Made by a program: the position numbers and the translations under genes
Shown: positions 36,375 through 49,138 of the stretch, piece after piece
Layout: each line of letters opens with the position of its first letter
Numbering within the stretch: the first letter of the stretch is position 1
The notes under the pieces: model-generated
The model's database searches: none
What the model was told of the DNA's origin: nothing
Seen by the model: the letters and a program-made list of their open reading frames with translations, nothing else
From: Bradyrhizobium sp. ISRA464
GTDB lineage: Bacteria; Pseudomonadota; Alphaproteobacteria; Rhizobiales; Xanthobacteraceae
Length of the DNA: 64,000 bases
Reading direction: 5' to 3'
NCBI RefSeq assembly: GCF_029910095.1
Contig: NZ_CP094526.1
Span: 372,001-436,000 of the forward strand

Positions 36375-36911
36375 ATGCCGCGTCTGTTCACTGGACTGGA
36401 AATCCCGGCCGATATCGGCCAAACCCTCTCCAGCTTGCGTGGTGGCCTTCCCGGCGCACGCTGGATCGATCCCGAAAATTATCACGTCACCCTGCGTTTC
36501 ATCGGCGATATCGATGGCGTCTCAGCCAACGAGATCGCCATGATGCTGTTTCGGGTGAATCGCAAACCGTTCGAGGTGAAGCTGCAGGGCTTGTCGAGCT
36601 TCGGCGGACGCAAGCCGCGCGCGGTGGTTGCCTCCGTCGAGCCGAGCCGGCCGCTGATAGAGCTGCAGGCGGAGCTCGAGCGCTTAATGCAGCGGATCGG
36701 GCTTGATCCCGAGGGGCGCAAATTCACGCCGCATGTGACGCTCGCGCGATTGCACGATGCGTCGAGCCAGGACGTGGCGGATTATCTTTCCGTCCGCGGC
36801 TACTTCCCGAGCCGCACCTTCATGGCGGATCGCTTCGTGCTGTTCTCGTCGCGTGCGTCGACCGGCGGCGGCCCCTACGTGGTCGAGGATTCCTACGCGC
36901 TCTGCGCGTGA
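36375..36911 (+). CDS. thpR: RNA 2',3'-cyclic phosphodiesterase (2H superfamily)
   Basis: 178 residues. Both HxTx motifs are present: HVTL at 37-40 and HVTL at 120-123, with LFTGLEIPADI at the start and the SFGGRKPRAVVA segment. It hydrolyses RNA 2',3'-cyclic phosphates to 2'-phosphates (formerly LigT/2'-5' RNA ligase). It is 167 bp after the esterase gene and likely has its own promoter. Confidence 0.94.
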   Translation: MPRLFTGLEIPADIGQTLSSLRGGLPGARWIDPENYHVTLRFIGDIDGVSANEIAMMLFRVNRKPFEVKLQGLSSFGGRKPRAVVASVEPSRPLIELQAELERLMQRIGLDPEGRKFTPHVTLARLHDASSQDVADYLSVRGYFPSRTFMADRFVLFSSRASTGGGPYVVEDSYALCA

Positions 36912-37042
36912 GATAACCGCCGGTTCTGGGCGCCCGGCCGGCTCGTCCGCTCGGCCGGGGTGCGCAAGGGCGTGCTCCTGCATAGCCGTCGCCAAAATTC
37001 GCGGCTTGCAATTTTCCGCGAGGTAGGGCCGTAAGATGGCTC

Positions 37043-38230
37043 ATGCTCTCCACCTCGCCCAGTTCCTTCCTTGACCACTACAAGGCCCTGGTCGCCTCCG
37101 GCGCGATCGAGGCTGATTCCGCGCAGGCGCGCGCCGCCGACGCGTTTGGTGCGCTGGACGAGCGGCTCGCGAGCTACAAGCCACAGCGCAAGCAGAGCCT
37201 GTTCGGCCGGCTGTTCGGCGGCGACAAGGACGAGAAGCCGCCGTGCGGGCTCTATGTCCATGGCGAGGTCGGCCGCGGCAAGACCATGCTGATGGACCTG
37301 TTCTTCCAGCAGAGCCCGATCGAGCACAAGCGCCGCGCGCATTTCCACGAATTCATGGCCGAAGCGCATGAGCGCATCTACGGCTATCGCCAGCAGATTG
37401 CGTGCGGCGAGATCGACGAAGCCGATGTCATCGCGCTCACCGCGCAGGCGATCTTCGACGAGGCCTGGCTGCTCTGCTTCGACGAATTCCATGTTACCGA
37501 CATCGCGGATGCGATGATCCTCGGGCGGCTGTTCGCAAAGCTGTTCGATCTCGGCACCGTCGTGGTCGCAACCTCGAACGTCGCGCCGGAGGACCTCTAT
37601 AAAGGCGGCCTCAACCGTGCGCTGTTCCTGCCGTTCATCAAGCAGATCTCCGACCATATGGACGTGCTGCGGCTCGATGCACGCACCGACTTCCGGCTGG
37701 AGAAGTTGTTCGGCGTAAAGATGTGGCTGATGCCGCCGGATGATGAGGCCGACGAGGCGCTCGACGCAGCGTGGCGCAAGATGACCGGCAATGCGCCGTG
37801 CAAGTCGCGCGACATCGCGATCAAGGGGCGCACGCTGCACGTGCCGTGTTCTTCGAATGGTGTCGCGCGCTTCAGCTTCGCGGATATCTGCGAGAAGCCG
37901 CTTGCTGCCTCCGATTACCTGCGGCTCGCGCACGACTACCACACGATCCTGATCGACCATATACCGGTGATGGATTATGCCCAGCGCAACGCAGCCAAGC
38001 GCTTCATCTCGCTGATCGACACGCTCTATGACAATGCCGTGAAGCTGATGGCCTCGGCCGAGGCCAACCCGGTGTCGCTCTATCTCGCGACCGACGGCAT
38101 CGAGGCGATGGAATTCAAGCGCACTGCGTCACGTCTGATCGAAATGAGCTCGGAATCCTACCTGGCGTTGCCGCACGGTCGGAAAGACTCGTCGGCGAGC
38201 GGCACATCGACTGGTCTGGTCGAGACCTGA
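37043..38230 (+). CDS. zapE: Cell division protein ZapE (AFG1-like ATPase)
   Basis: 395 residues. P-loop GEVGRGKTML at 74-83, Walker B LLCFDEFHVTDIADAM, sensor region VVVATSNVAPEDLY and C-terminal NAAKRFISLIDTLYDNAVKL. It destabilises FtsZ rings during constriction or stress. Length and motif spacing are normal. No operon partner immediately upstream; mdh follows after 193 bp. Confidence 0.95.
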   Translation: MLSTSPSSFLDHYKALVASGAIEADSAQARAADAFGALDERLASYKPQRKQSLFGRLFGGDKDEKPPCGLYVHGEVGRGKTMLMDLFFQQSPIEHKRRAHFHEFMAEAHERIYGYRQQIACGEIDEADVIALTAQAIFDEAWLLCFDEFHVTDIADAMILGRLFAKLFDLGTVVVATSNVAPEDLYKGGLNRALFLPFIKQISDHMDVLRLDARTDFRLEKLFGVKMWLMPPDDEADEALDAAWRKMTGNAPCKSRDIAIKGRTLHVPCSSNGVARFSFADICEKPLAASDYLRLAHDYHTILIDHIPVMDYAQRNAAKRFISLIDTLYDNAVKLMASAEANPVSLYLATDGIEAMEFKRTASRLIEMSSESYLALPHGRKDSSASGTSTGLVET

Positions 38231-38417
38231 ATACAGCCTCGAGCGCGCCCGTTCCGGGCAACTTTTCGTGCGCCCGCACGGTTATCGCTGGCATGCCTGA
38301 TCGAATTCCGGGCAGGGGCGACAATTGGGCAGGCCGCGACTTGAACGTATCATTCGAAAGGGATAACCACCCTTCCAACCGACTTCTCTCCCTCCTGCTA
38401 CCAGTTCAAAGGACTGA

Positions 38418-39392
<975 letters not shown>

Positions 39393-39464
39393 TCTGGCTT
39401 GGCAATGGCCCGATAGGCGTTTTCAATCGCCTGTCGGCGCAAGGTTATGAATTTCCGGCGGATT

Positions 39465-39493
39465 TTGTAGTTGCACGAGCCTTGGTATATGGT
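39465..39493 (+). promoter_or_regulatory. Possible promoter of sucC
   Basis: TTGTAG (39465-39470), 17-bp spacer, TATGGT (39488-39493), in the 168-bp mdh-sucC gap. A sigma70-type match only by eye. Confidence 0.3.
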
Positions 39494-39560
39494 ATGCCAG
39501 TCTCAAGGCTGACGCGAGTTCGATGAAGTTCGCCGCAAGAGGGTTTGGGAGCGTCTCTCC

Positions 39561-40757
<1,197 letters not shown>

Positions 40758-40759
40758 CG

Positions 40760-41236
40760 ATGGCCGATCATCTCGACGCTCCGTCACCGCTGGAAGAACA
40801 CCGCAGGCTCGCGGTCTTCGCGGGCGAGTGGAGCGGCGAAGAGGTGGTCCACCCGTCGCGCTGGACCGCAGGTGGTCCGGCGACCTCGCATGTCAGCGCG
40901 CGCGTCGCGCTCAACGGCTTCTACCTGATCCAGGACAGCGTGCAGACGCGCGAGGGCAAGGAGAGCTTTGCCACCCACGGCGTCTTCACCTACGACCGCG
41001 AAGAGCGGACCTACAAACTGTTCTGGCACGATTCGCTCGGCTACTACCCGCCGTCGCCGGCCTCGGGCGCCTGGATCAACAAATCGCTGATCCTGGTGCG
41101 CGGCTCGCTGCGCGGCAACGCCCGTCACGTCTACGAGGTCGTCGACGACAACACCTACAACATGAAGATCCAGTTCTCGCCCGACGCGGAAGGATGGGCC
41201 GACGTGCTCACCGGCGTGTACCGGCGTATCCACTAG
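40760..41236 (+). CDS. DUF1579-like protein inserted between sucC and sucD
   Basis: 158 residues. A lipocalin/THAP4-like beta-rich protein: [20 protein letters not shown], an [20 protein letters not shown] segment and [20 protein letters not shown], the DUF1579 pattern. No signal peptide; cytoplasmic. The role is unknown; a ligand-binding or metabolite-sensing function is conceivable. The start has GGGAGG from the sucC 3' end, so it is tightly coupled. Its TAG stop is followed by AGCATAGAG, a fragment of a dispersed repeat. Confidence 0.85.
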   Translation: MADHLDAPSPLEEHRRLAVFAGEWSGEEVVHPSRWTAGGPATSHVSARVALNGFYLIQDSVQTREGKESFATHGVFTYDREERTYKLFWHDSLGYYPPSPASGAWINKSLILVRGSLRGNARHVYEVVDDNTYNMKIQFSPDAEGWADVLTGVYRRIH

Positions 41237-41280
41237 AGCATAGAGTCCTCACTGCTCGTCTCGCGAAAGCATCACGAACC

Positions 41281-42162
41281 ATGTCCATCCTGATCGACAA
41301 GAACACCAAGGTCATCTGCCAAGGCTTCACCGGCAAGAACGGCACCTTCCATTCGGAAGCGGCGATCGCTTACGGCACCAAGATGGTCGGCGGTGTGGCG
41401 CCGGGCAAAGGCGGCTCGACCCATCTCAACCTTCCGGTGTTCGACACCGTCGCGGAAGCGCGCGACAAGACCGGCGCCGACGCCAGCGTGGTCTATGTGC
41501 CGCCGCCGGGCGCGGCGGATGCGATCTGCGAGGCGATCGATGCGGAGATCCCGCTGATCGTCTGCATCACCGAAGGCATCCCTGTGCTCGACATGGTGCG
41601 CGTGAAGCGTTCGCTGTCGGGATCGAAGTCGCGGCTGATCGGACCCAATTGCCCGGGCGTGATGACGGCCGGCGAGTGCAAGATCGGCATCATGCCGGCC
41701 AACATCTTCAAGCCCGGCAGCGTCGGCATCGTCTCCCGCTCCGGCACGCTCACTTACGAGGCGGTGTTCCAGACCACCCAGGAAGGCCTCGGCCAGACCA
41801 CCGCGGTCGGCATCGGCGGCGACCCGGTCAAGGGCACCGAGTTCATTGACGTGCTGGAGATGTTCCTGGCCGACGAGAAGACCAAGTCGATCATCATGAT
41901 CGGCGAGATCGGCGGTTCCGCCGAGGAGGATGCGGCCCAGTTCCTCCGGGACGAGGCCAAGCGTGGCCGCAAGAAGCCGATGGTTGGCTTCATTGCCGGT
42001 GTTACAGCACCTCCCGGTCGCCGGATGGGCCATGCCGGCGCCATCATTTCCGGCGGCAAGGGCGATGCCGGTTCCAAGACCGCGGCGATGGAAGCGGCGG
42101 GGATCAAAGTGTCGCCGTCGCCGGCCCGGCTCGGGCACACGCTGGCCGAGATGTTGAAGTAA
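41281..42162 (+). CDS. sucD: Succinyl-CoA synthetase alpha subunit
   Basis: 293 residues. CoA-binding Rossmann fold at the N-terminus ([20 protein letters not shown]), phosphorylated His251 in [13 protein letters not shown], and [19 protein letters not shown]. The start at 41281 ([10 protein letters not shown]) is the family start. It follows the DUF1579 gene after 44 bp. Confidence 0.98.
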   Translation: MSILIDKNTKVICQGFTGKNGTFHSEAAIAYGTKMVGGVAPGKGGSTHLNLPVFDTVAEARDKTGADASVVYVPPPGAADAICEAIDAEIPLIVCITEGIPVLDMVRVKRSLSGSKSRLIGPNCPGVMTAGECKIGIMPANIFKPGSVGIVSRSGTLTYEAVFQTTQEGLGQTTAVGIGGDPVKGTEFIDVLEMFLADEKTKSIIMIGEIGGSAEEDAAQFLRDEAKRGRKKPMVGFIAGVTAPPGRRMGHAGAIISGGKGDAGSKTAAMEAAGIKVSPSPARLGHTLAEMLK

Positions 42163-42432
42163 CCCATCCGGCGCGACAATTTCCCTCGTCAAGCGTTATC
42201 TCGTCGAGGCGTGCTTTCCGGAATTTCGGTTCCGGGAAGCGTGAACGGGGCGATTTGCCGCCAAAGGTCGCATATTTATAAGTTCTGAAAATATATTCAT
42301 TTCTTAGTTCTTTTAGGCAGGAATATCCAACCTAGATAGGGTAAAGGGTATCCCAACCAGCCGGCCCCTCTTCCAGACCGGCACTTGCGCCGTCTTTGAC
42401 GCGCGAACCGAAAAAATCACCAGGACTGCCTC
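42163..42432 (+). promoter_or_regulatory. sucD-sucA intergenic region with AT-rich promoter patch
   Basis: 270 bp without a gene. It contains an unusually AT-rich block (42267-42320). A candidate promoter is TTGCCG (42255-42260), 16-bp spacer, TATAAG (42277-42282), suggesting that sucAB is also transcribed separately from sucCD. Confidence 0.4.
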
Positions 42433-45393
42433 ATGTCTCGCCAGGACGCGAACGCCGCTTTTGCCCTTTCATCGTTTTTGCAGGGCACCAACGCCGCCTA
42501 CATCGATGACCTCTATGCCCGCTACGACCAGGATCCAGGATCGGTCGATGCCGAGTGGCAGGAATTCTTCAAGAGCCTGAGGGACGTCCCTGCCGACGTC
42601 CAGAAGAACGCCGACGGCGCTTCCTGGGGCCGCGACAATTGGCCGGTGACGCCGCGTGACGAGCTGACCTCAGCGCTCGACGGTAACTGGGCGGAGGTCG
42701 AGAAGGCGGTCGGCGCCAAGCTCGCCGCCAAGGCCCAGGCCAAGGGCGCCGAGCTCTCGGACGCGGAGGTCCTTCAGGCGACCCGCGATTCCGTCCGCGC
42801 GTTGATGCTGATTCGCGCCTATCGCATGCGCGGCCATTTCCACGCCAAGCTCGATCCGCTCGGCATCGAGGCGCCGCGCGATCGCGAGGAACTCGATCCG
42901 CGCTCCTACGGCTTCACCGAGGCCGACTTCGATCGCAAGATCTTCCTCGATCACGTGCTCGGCCTCGAATACGGCACGCTGCGCGAGATCGTTCAGATCT
43001 GCGAGCGTACCTACTGCCAGACGCTCGGCGTCGAATTCATGCACATCTCCAATGCCGCGCAGAAGGCGTGGATCCAGGAGCGCATCGAGGGGCCGGACAA
43101 GGAGATCAGCTTTACCCCCGAAGGGCGCCGCGCCATCCTCAACAAGCTGATCGAGGCGGAGGGTTTTGAGAAGTTCTGCGACCTCAAGTTCACCGGCACC
43201 AAGCGCTTCGGCCTCGACGGCGGTGAATCCCTGATCCCTGCGCTCGAGCAGATCATCAAGCGCGGCGGCAATCTCGGCGTGAAGGAGATCGTGGTCGGCA
43301 TGCCGCATCGCGGTCGCCTCAATGTGCTGACCCAGGTGATGGGCAAGCCGCACCGCGCGCTGTTCCATGAATTCAAGGGCGGCTCGGCCAATCCGGACTC
43401 GGTCGAAGGCTCGGGCGACGTCAAGTATCACCTCGGCGCCTCCTCGGACCGCGAGTTCGACGGCAACAACATCCACCTGTCGCTGACCGCAAACCCGTCG
43501 CATCTCGAGATCGTCGATCCCGTGGTGATGGGCAAGGTTCGCGCCAAGCAGGACCAGCACGGCGATCCACCCGACATGCGCATCTCCGTCCTGCCGCTCT
43601 TGATGCATGGCGACGCGGCGTTCGCGGGTCAGGGCGTCGTGGCGGAATGCTTCAGCCTCTCCGACCTGAAGGGCTACCGCACCGGCGGATCGCTGCACTT
43701 CATCGTCAACAACCAGATCGGCTTCACCACCTATCCGCGCTATTCGCGCTCGTCGCCGTATCCGTCCGACGTCGCGAAGATGATCGACGCGCCGATCTTC
43801 CATGTGAACGGCGACGATCCGGAAGCGGTGGTGTTCGCGGCCAAGGTCGCGATCGAGTTCCGGCAGAAATTCCACAAGCCGGTCGTCATCGACATGTTCT
43901 GCTACCGCCGCCACGGCCATAACGAGGGCGACGAGCCGGCGTTCACCCAGCCGGTGATGTACAAGCGCATCGCCTCGCATCCGAGCACCCTTGAGATCTA
44001 TGCCAAGCGGCTGGTCGCCGATGGCGTGCTCACCGAGGGCGAGGTCGATAAGGCCAAGGCCGATTGGCGCGCACGGCTCGATGCCGAATTCGAGGCCGGC
44101 GCCGGCTACAAGCCGAACAAGGCCGACTGGCTCGACGGCAAGTGGGCGGGCTTCAAGATCGCCGACCAGGAAGAGGACGCCCGCCGTGGCGTCACCGGCG
44201 TCGACGTTGCTGTTCTGAAGGACATCGGCCGCAAGATCACCAAGGTGCCGGACGGTTTCCGGGTTCACCGCACCATCCAGCGCTTCCTCGACAATCGCGC
44301 CAAGGCGATCGACAGCGGGGTCGGCATCGACTGGGCGACCGGCGAGGCGCTGGCGTTCTGCTCGCTGCTCCAGGAAGGCCATCACGTGCGCCTGTCCGGC
44401 CAGGACTCCGAGCGCGGCACCTTCTCGCAGCGTCACTCGGTCCTGATTGATCAGGAAGACGAGAGCCGCTACACGCCGTTCAATCACCTCGGCGGCGACG
44501 ACACCGGCCATTACGAAGTCATCAACTCGCTGCTCTCGGAAGAGGCGGTGCTCGGCTTCGAGTACGGCTATTCGCTGGCCGAGCCGAATGCGCTCGCGAT
44601 CTGGGAGGCGCAGTTCGGCGACTTCGCCAACGGCGCGCAGGTCGTGTTCGACCAGTTCATCTCATCCGGCGAACGCAAATGGCTGCGCATGTCCGGCCTG
44701 GTCTGCCTGCTGCCGCATGGCTACGAAGGGCAGGGGCCGGAGCACTCCTCCGCTCGCCTCGAGCGCTATTTGCAGATGTGCGCCGAGGACAACATGCAGG
44801 TGGTCTATCCGACCACGCCGGCGAACTACTTCCATGTGCTGCGGCGCCAGCTGCATCGCGAGATCCGCAAGCCGCTGATCCTGATGACGCCGAAGTCGCT
44901 GCTGCGTCACAAGCGCGCCGTGTCGCGGCTCGACGAGCTCGGCAAGAACGCCACCTTCCATCGCATTCTGTACGATGACGCGCAGATGCTGCCGGACGAG
45001 AAGATCAAGCTGAAGTCGGACGACAAGATCCGTCGCGTCGTGCTGTGCTCCGGCAAGGTCTATTACGATCTCTACGAGGAGCGCGAGAAGCGCGGCATCG
45101 ACGACATCTACCTGATGCGTATCGAGCAGCTCTATCCGGTGCCGCTGAAGGCGCTGGTGCAGGAGCTCGGCCGCTTCAAGAACGCCGAAATGGTCTGGTG
45201 CCAGGAAGAGCCCCGCAATATGGGTTCGTGGCACTTCATCGAGCCCTATCTCGAATGGGTGCTGAACCAGATCAACGCGACGAACAAGCGTCCGCGCTAC
45301 GCCGGCCGTCCGGCATCGGCGGCGACCGCGACCGGGTTGATGTCGAAGCACCTGGCCCAGCTCAAGGCGCTGCTCGACGACGCACTGAACTGA
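42433..45393 (+). CDS. sucA: 2-oxoglutarate dehydrogenase E1 component
   Basis: 986 residues. The N-terminal segment (FALSSFLQGTNAAYIDDLYA) is the E2-binding arm; the TPP-binding core has GMPHRGRLNVLTQVMGKP and the GDDPEAVVFA region; the C-terminal region includes HGYEGQGPEHSSARLERYLQ. It decarboxylates 2-oxoglutarate and succinylates the E2 lipoyl group. Full length, no anomalies. Upstream of sucB by 153 bp. Confidence 0.98.
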   Translation: MSRQDANAAFALSSFLQGTNAAYIDDLYARYDQDPGSVDAEWQEFFKSLRDVPADVQKNADGASWGRDNWPVTPRDELTSALDGNWAEVEKAVGAKLAAKAQAKGAELSDAEVLQATRDSVRALMLIRAYRMRGHFHAKLDPLGIEAPRDREELDPRSYGFTEADFDRKIFLDHVLGLEYGTLREIVQICERTYCQTLGVEFMHISNAAQKAWIQERIEGPDKEISFTPEGRRAILNKLIEAEGFEKFCDLKFTGTKRFGLDGGESLIPALEQIIKRGGNLGVKEIVVGMPHRGRLNVLTQVMGKPHRALFHEFKGGSANPDSVEGSGDVKYHLGASSDREFDGNNIHLSLTANPSHLEIVDPVVMGKVRAKQDQHGDPPDMRISVLPLLMHGDAAFAGQGVVAECFSLSDLKGYRTGGSLHFIVNNQIGFTTYPRYSRSSPYPSDVAKMIDAPIFHVNGDDPEAVVFAAKVAIEFRQKFHKPVVIDMFCYRRHGHNEGDEPAFTQPVMYKRIASHPSTLEIYAKRLVADGVLTEGEVDKAKADWRARLDAEFEAGAGYKPNKADWLDGKWAGFKIADQEEDARRGVTGVDVAVLKDIGRKITKVPDGFRVHRTIQRFLDNRAKAIDSGVGIDWATGEALAFCSLLQEGHHVRLSGQDSERGTFSQRHSVLIDQEDESRYTPFNHLGGDDTGHYEVINSLLSEEAVLGFEYGYSLAEPNALAIWEAQFGDFANGAQVVFDQFISSGERKWLRMSGLVCLLPHGYEGQGPEHSSARLERYLQMCAEDNMQVVYPTTPANYFHVLRRQLHREIRKPLILMTPKSLLRHKRAVSRLDELGKNATFHRILYDDAQMLPDEKIKLKSDDKIRRVVLCSGKVYYDLYEEREKRGIDDIYLMRIEQLYPVPLKALVQELGRFKNAEMVWCQEEPRNMGSWHFIEPYLEWVLNQINATNKRPRYAGRPASAATATGLMSKHLAQLKALLDDALN

Positions 45394-45410
45394 CGAGCTT
45401 CACTCCAGCC

Positions 45411-45432
45411 ATGCCCCGCGAAAGCGGGGCAT
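45411..45432 (+). repeat. GAAA-tetraloop hairpin between sucA and sucB
   Basis: ATGCCCCGC (45411-45419) and GCGGGGCAT (45424-45432) around GAAA, a perfect 9-bp stem. It is half of the TCATGCCCCGCG palindromic repeat family. With no U-run it probably stabilises the sucA 3' end or attenuates rather than terminates. Confidence 0.65.
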
Positions 45433-45546
45433 TCGGTACTCCGCGTATCCGGCAGAAGCACTGTCGTCACGGAGCCCCGGACCGTCCGCCCTGGCGCACG
45501 GTGGCCGCACAAGTCTTATGACCGCAGGGTTATCGAGGAAAAGACC

Positions 45547-46791
45547 ATGACTGAAATTCGCGTTCCAACGCTCGGCGAATCCGTGACCGAGGCCACCATC
45601 GGCCGCTGGTTCAAGAAGGCGGGCGATGCCGTCGCGGTGGACGAGCCGCTCGTGGAGCTGGAGACCGACAAGGTTACGATCGAGGTTCCGGCGCCGTCGG
45701 CGGGAACGCTTGGCGAGATCATCGCCAAGGACGGCGAAACGGTCGCCGTCGGCGCATTGCTCGGCCAGATCAATGACGGCGCGGCCCCGGCCAAGCCTGC
45801 TGCGGCCGCCGCACCCGCCAAGGCGGCGGCTCCAGCCGCGCCGACCGCCGCCCCGGCTCCTGCCGCTGCGCCGAAGGCGCCGCCGGCGGATGCGCCGCTT
45901 GCGCCCTCCGTTCGCAAGCTCTCGGCCGAGAGCGGTATCGACGCCTCCACCGTTCCCGGTTCGGGCAAGGACGGCCGCGTGACCAAGGGCGACATGCTGG
46001 CTGCGATCGAAAAGGCGGCCTCCGCGCCCACCCCGGTCTATCAGCCGGCTGCCGCCGTGCAGGTGCGCGCTCCGTCGCCGGCCGACGATGCCGCGCGCGA
46101 GGAGCGCGTGAAGATGACGCGGCTGCGCCAGACCATCGCGCGCCGTCTCAAGGACGTGCAGAACACTGCCGCGATGCTCACGACCTTCAACGAGGTCGAC
46201 ATGACCAACGTCATGGTGCTGCGCGCGCACTACAAGGACGCGTTCGAGAAGAAGCACGGCGCCAAGCTCGGCTTCATGGGCTTCTTCACCAAGGCCGTCG
46301 TGCAGGCCCTGAAGGATATTCCGGCCGTCAACGCCGAGATCGACGGCAGCGACCTGATCTACAAGAACTACTATCACATCGGCGTCGCGGTCGGCACCGA
46401 CCGCGGCCTGGTGGTGCCAGTCGTGCGCGACTGCGACCACAAGTCGATCGCCGAGATCGAGAAGGGAATCGCCGACTACGGCCGCCGCGCCCGCGATGGC
46501 CAGCTCAAGATCGATGAGATGCAGGGCGGCACCTTCACCATCACCAATGGCGGCATCTACGGCTCGCTGATGTCGACGCCGATCCTCAACGCGCCGCAGT
46601 CCGGCATTCTCGGCATGCACAAGATCCAGGAGCGGCCGATGGTGGTCGGCGGCAAGATCGAGGCACGCCCGATGATGTACCTGGCGCTGTCCTACGATCA
46701 CCGCGTCATCGACGGCAAGGAAGCGGTCACCTTCCTGGTGCGCGTCAAGGAGAGCCTGGAGGATCCGGCCCGCCTGGTGCTGGATCTCTGA
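45547..46791 (+). CDS. sucB: 2-oxoglutarate dehydrogenase E2 (dihydrolipoyl succinyltransferase)
   Basis: 414 residues. One lipoyl domain (1-75) with lipoyl-Lys42 in [10 protein letters not shown], an Ala/Pro linker (about 78-118), a subunit-binding domain (about 120-158, [20 protein letters not shown]), a second linker and the catalytic domain with His385 and Asp389 in [12 protein letters not shown]. It transfers succinyl to CoA and forms the complex core. Confidence 0.98.
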   Translation: MTEIRVPTLGESVTEATIGRWFKKAGDAVAVDEPLVELETDKVTIEVPAPSAGTLGEIIAKDGETVAVGALLGQINDGAAPAKPAAAAAPAKAAAPAAPTAAPAPAAAPKAPPADAPLAPSVRKLSAESGIDASTVPGSGKDGRVTKGDMLAAIEKAASAPTPVYQPAAAVQVRAPSPADDAAREERVKMTRLRQTIARRLKDVQNTAAMLTTFNEVDMTNVMVLRAHYKDAFEKKHGAKLGFMGFFTKAVVQALKDIPAVNAEIDGSDLIYKNYYHIGVAVGTDRGLVVPVVRDCDHKSIAEIEKGIADYGRRARDGQLKIDEMQGGTFTITNGGIYGSLMSTPILNAPQSGILGMHKIQERPMVVGGKIEARPMMYLALSYDHRVIDGKEAVTFLVRVKESLEDPARLVLDL

Positions 46792-46870
46792 GGTCAGGAC
46801 GCACGCGATGCCCGATCGCTTCGGGCATCGCGATTGGATCTTCACTCACACACGCTTGGAGGTTGACGTG

Positions 46871-47614
46871 ATGGACAAGGTCGTTGTCATCACTGGCGGC
46901 AGCCGCGGCATCGGCCGCGCCGCCGCGCTCGCGGCGGCTGCGCGCGGCTATCGCGTCGTCGTTGGCTACGCTTCCAACCAGACGGCGGCCAACGAGGTCG
47001 TTGCCGCGATCGAGGCGAAGAACGGCAAGGCGATCGCGGTGAAGTGCGACGTCGGCAGCGAGCAGGACATCCTGGCGCTGTTCAAGGCCGCTGACGGGTT
47101 CGGGACGCTCGGCGCGCTGGTCAACAATGCCGGTATCGTCGGCCCGTCGATTCGCGTCGAGGACATGACCGCCGAGCGCATCGCGCGCATGATGGCGGTG
47201 AACGTCACCGGCAGCATCCTGTGCGCCCGTGAGGCCGTGAAGCGGATGTCGACCAAGAGGGGCGGCAAGGGCGGTGTGATCGTTAACCTGTCCTCGGTCG
47301 CAGCCAAGCTCGGCTCGGCCAACACCTATGTCGACTACGCAGCGTCCAAGGGTGCGATCGATACCTTTACCATCGGCCTCGGTCATGAGGTCGCCGATGA
47401 AGGCATTCGCGTTGCGGGCATTCGCCCCGGTCTGATCGATACCGAAATCCATGCCTCGGGCGGCGAGCCCGACCGCGCGCATCGGCTTGCGCCCATGGTG
47501 CCGATGAAGCGCGTCGGTACATCAGAGGAAATCGCCAATGCCATCGTTTGGCTGATCTCGGACGAGGCGTCCTATGTCACGAGCGCGACCCTCGACGTGT
47601 CGGGCGGTCGCTAG
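46871..47614 (+). CDS. SDR-family oxidoreductase
   Basis: 247 residues. Classical short-chain dehydrogenase: [12 protein letters not shown] at the N-terminus, LVNNAGIVG, catalytic Ser/Tyr/Lys in VNLSSVAAK and [12 protein letters not shown], and a C-terminal substrate loop. NAD(P)-dependent; resembles glucose or 3-oxoacyl reductases, substrate unknown. ATG 46871 has GGAGG at 46859-46863; a GTG three bases upstream is an alternative. It lies between sucB and lpd. The TAG stop is also the first base triplet of a dispersed repeat. Confidence 0.92.
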   Translation: MDKVVVITGGSRGIGRAAALAAAARGYRVVVGYASNQTAANEVVAAIEAKNGKAIAVKCDVGSEQDILALFKAADGFGTLGALVNNAGIVGPSIRVEDMTAERIARMMAVNVTGSILCAREAVKRMSTKRGGKGGVIVNLSSVAAKLGSANTYVDYAASKGAIDTFTIGLGHEVADEGIRVAGIRPGLIDTEIHASGGEPDRAHRLAPMVPMKRVGTSEEIANAIVWLISDEASYVTSATLDVSGGR

Positions 47615-47668
47615 AGCATGATCCGGACAAGCAGGAACCCCCTCTCCGAAAAAGTCGTGCTCCACTAA
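47612..47668. repeat. Dispersed repeat (TAGAGCATGATCCGG type), short copy
   Basis: Begins at the SDR stop codon (TAGAGCATGATCCGGACAAG) and ends TCGTGCTCCAC. Shortened form of the elements at 13307-13436 and 60152-60255. Confidence 0.7.
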
Positions 47669-47700
47669 CTGTCACAGAGTTTAGCTACAGGACTTCCATC

Positions 47701-49101
47701 ATGGCTTCTTACGATCTCGTCGTCATCGGCACCGGACCCGGCGGTTACGTCTGCGCGATACGCGCAGCGCAACTCGGCATGAAGGTGGCCGTCGTCGAGA
47801 AGAATGCGACGCTCGGCGGCACCTGCCTCAACGTCGGCTGCATGCCCTCGAAGGCGCTGCTGCATGCCTCCGAGATGTTCGAGGAAGCCGCCCACTCCTT
47901 CGCCAAGATGGGCGTCAGCGTCTCGGCGCCAAAGCTCGATCTTCCTTCGATGATGAACTTCAAGCAGCAAGGCATCGACGGCAACGTCAAGGGCGTCGAG
48001 TTCCTGATGAAGAAGAACAAGATCGACGTGCTCAAGGGCACCGGCAAGATCCTCAGTGCCGGCAAGGTCGAGGTCTCCGGCGACGGCAAGACCGAAGTCG
48101 TCGAGACCAAGAACATCGTGATTGCCACCGGGTCTGACATCGCGCGGCTGAAGGGAATCGATATCGACGAGAAGCGCATCGTGTCGTCGACCGGCGCCCT
48201 GTCGCTGGAGAAGGTGCCGGAGAAATTGCTGATCATCGGCGCCGGCGTGATCGGGCTCGAACTCGGCTCGGTCTGGCGCCGCCTCGGCGCGGATGTCATG
48301 GTCGTGGAATTCCTCGACCGCATCCTGCCCGGCATGGATGGCGAAGTGGCAAAGCAATTCCAGCGCATGCTGGAGAAGCAGGGCTTCGTCTTCAAGCTCG
48401 GCGCCAAGGTCACCTCGGTCGATACCTCGGGCAAGACATTGTCGGTGAAGGTCGAGCCGGCCGCGGGCGGCGCGGTTGAAGCGCTCGAAGCCGATGTGGT
48501 GCTGGTGTGCATCGGCCGCGTGCCCTACACCGAAGGCCTCGGGCTGAAGGAAGCCGGTATTGCGCTCGACAATCGCGGCCGTGTCGAGATCGATTCGCAC
48601 TTCTCGACCAATGTGAAGGGCATCTATGCGATCGGTGACGTCGTTGCCGGACCGATGCTGGCGCACAAGGCGGAAGATGAAGGCGTTGCCTGCGCGGAGA
48701 TCATCGCGGGTCAGGCTGGCCACGTGAATTACGACGTCATTCCAGGCGTTGTGTATACCACGCCGGAGGTGTCGTCGGTCGGCAAGACCGAGGAAGACCT
48801 CAAGCAGGCAGGTATCGGTTATACCGTCGGCAAGTTTCCATTTACCGCCAACGGCCGCTCCAAGGTGAACCAGACCACGGACGGCTTCGTGAAGGTTCTC
48901 GCAGACGCGAAGACCGATCGGGTGCTTGGCGTGCACATTGTCGGCCGCGAAGCCGGTGAAATGATCCATGAAGCCTGCGTGCTGATGGAATTTGGCGGAT
49001 CGGCGGAGGATTTGGCGCGCACATGCCACGCCCATCCGACCCGCTCGGAAGCCATCAAGGAAGCCTCGCTTGCGGTGGGCAAACGCGCCATCCATATGTG
49101 A
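47701..49101 (+). CDS. lpdA: Dihydrolipoyl dehydrogenase (E3)
   Basis: 466 residues. FAD motif [20 protein letters not shown], the redox pair Cys42 and Cys47 in [16 protein letters not shown] site [20 protein letters not shown], and the dimer-interface His445/Glu450 in HAHPTRSEA. It reoxidises E2 dihydrolipoamide to NADH. ATG at 47701. It completes the oxoglutarate dehydrogenase complex with sucA and sucB. Confidence 0.98.
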   Translation: MASYDLVVIGTGPGGYVCAIRAAQLGMKVAVVEKNATLGGTCLNVGCMPSKALLHASEMFEEAAHSFAKMGVSVSAPKLDLPSMMNFKQQGIDGNVKGVEFLMKKNKIDVLKGTGKILSAGKVEVSGDGKTEVVETKNIVIATGSDIARLKGIDIDEKRIVSSTGALSLEKVPEKLLIIGAGVIGLELGSVWRRLGADVMVVEFLDRILPGMDGEVAKQFQRMLEKQGFVFKLGAKVTSVDTSGKTLSVKVEPAAGGAVEALEADVVLVCIGRVPYTEGLGLKEAGIALDNRGRVEIDSHFSTNVKGIYAIGDVVAGPMLAHKAEDEGVACAEIIAGQAGHVNYDVIPGVVYTTPEVSSVGKTEEDLKQAGIGYTVGKFPFTANGRSKVNQTTDGFVKVLADAKTDRVLGVHIVGREAGEMIHEACVLMEFGGSAEDLARTCHAHPTRSEAIKEASLAVGKRAIHM

Positions 49102-49138
49102 TCGATGTCCGGCGCCGGCCGGGGTCGAGATCATCTAG

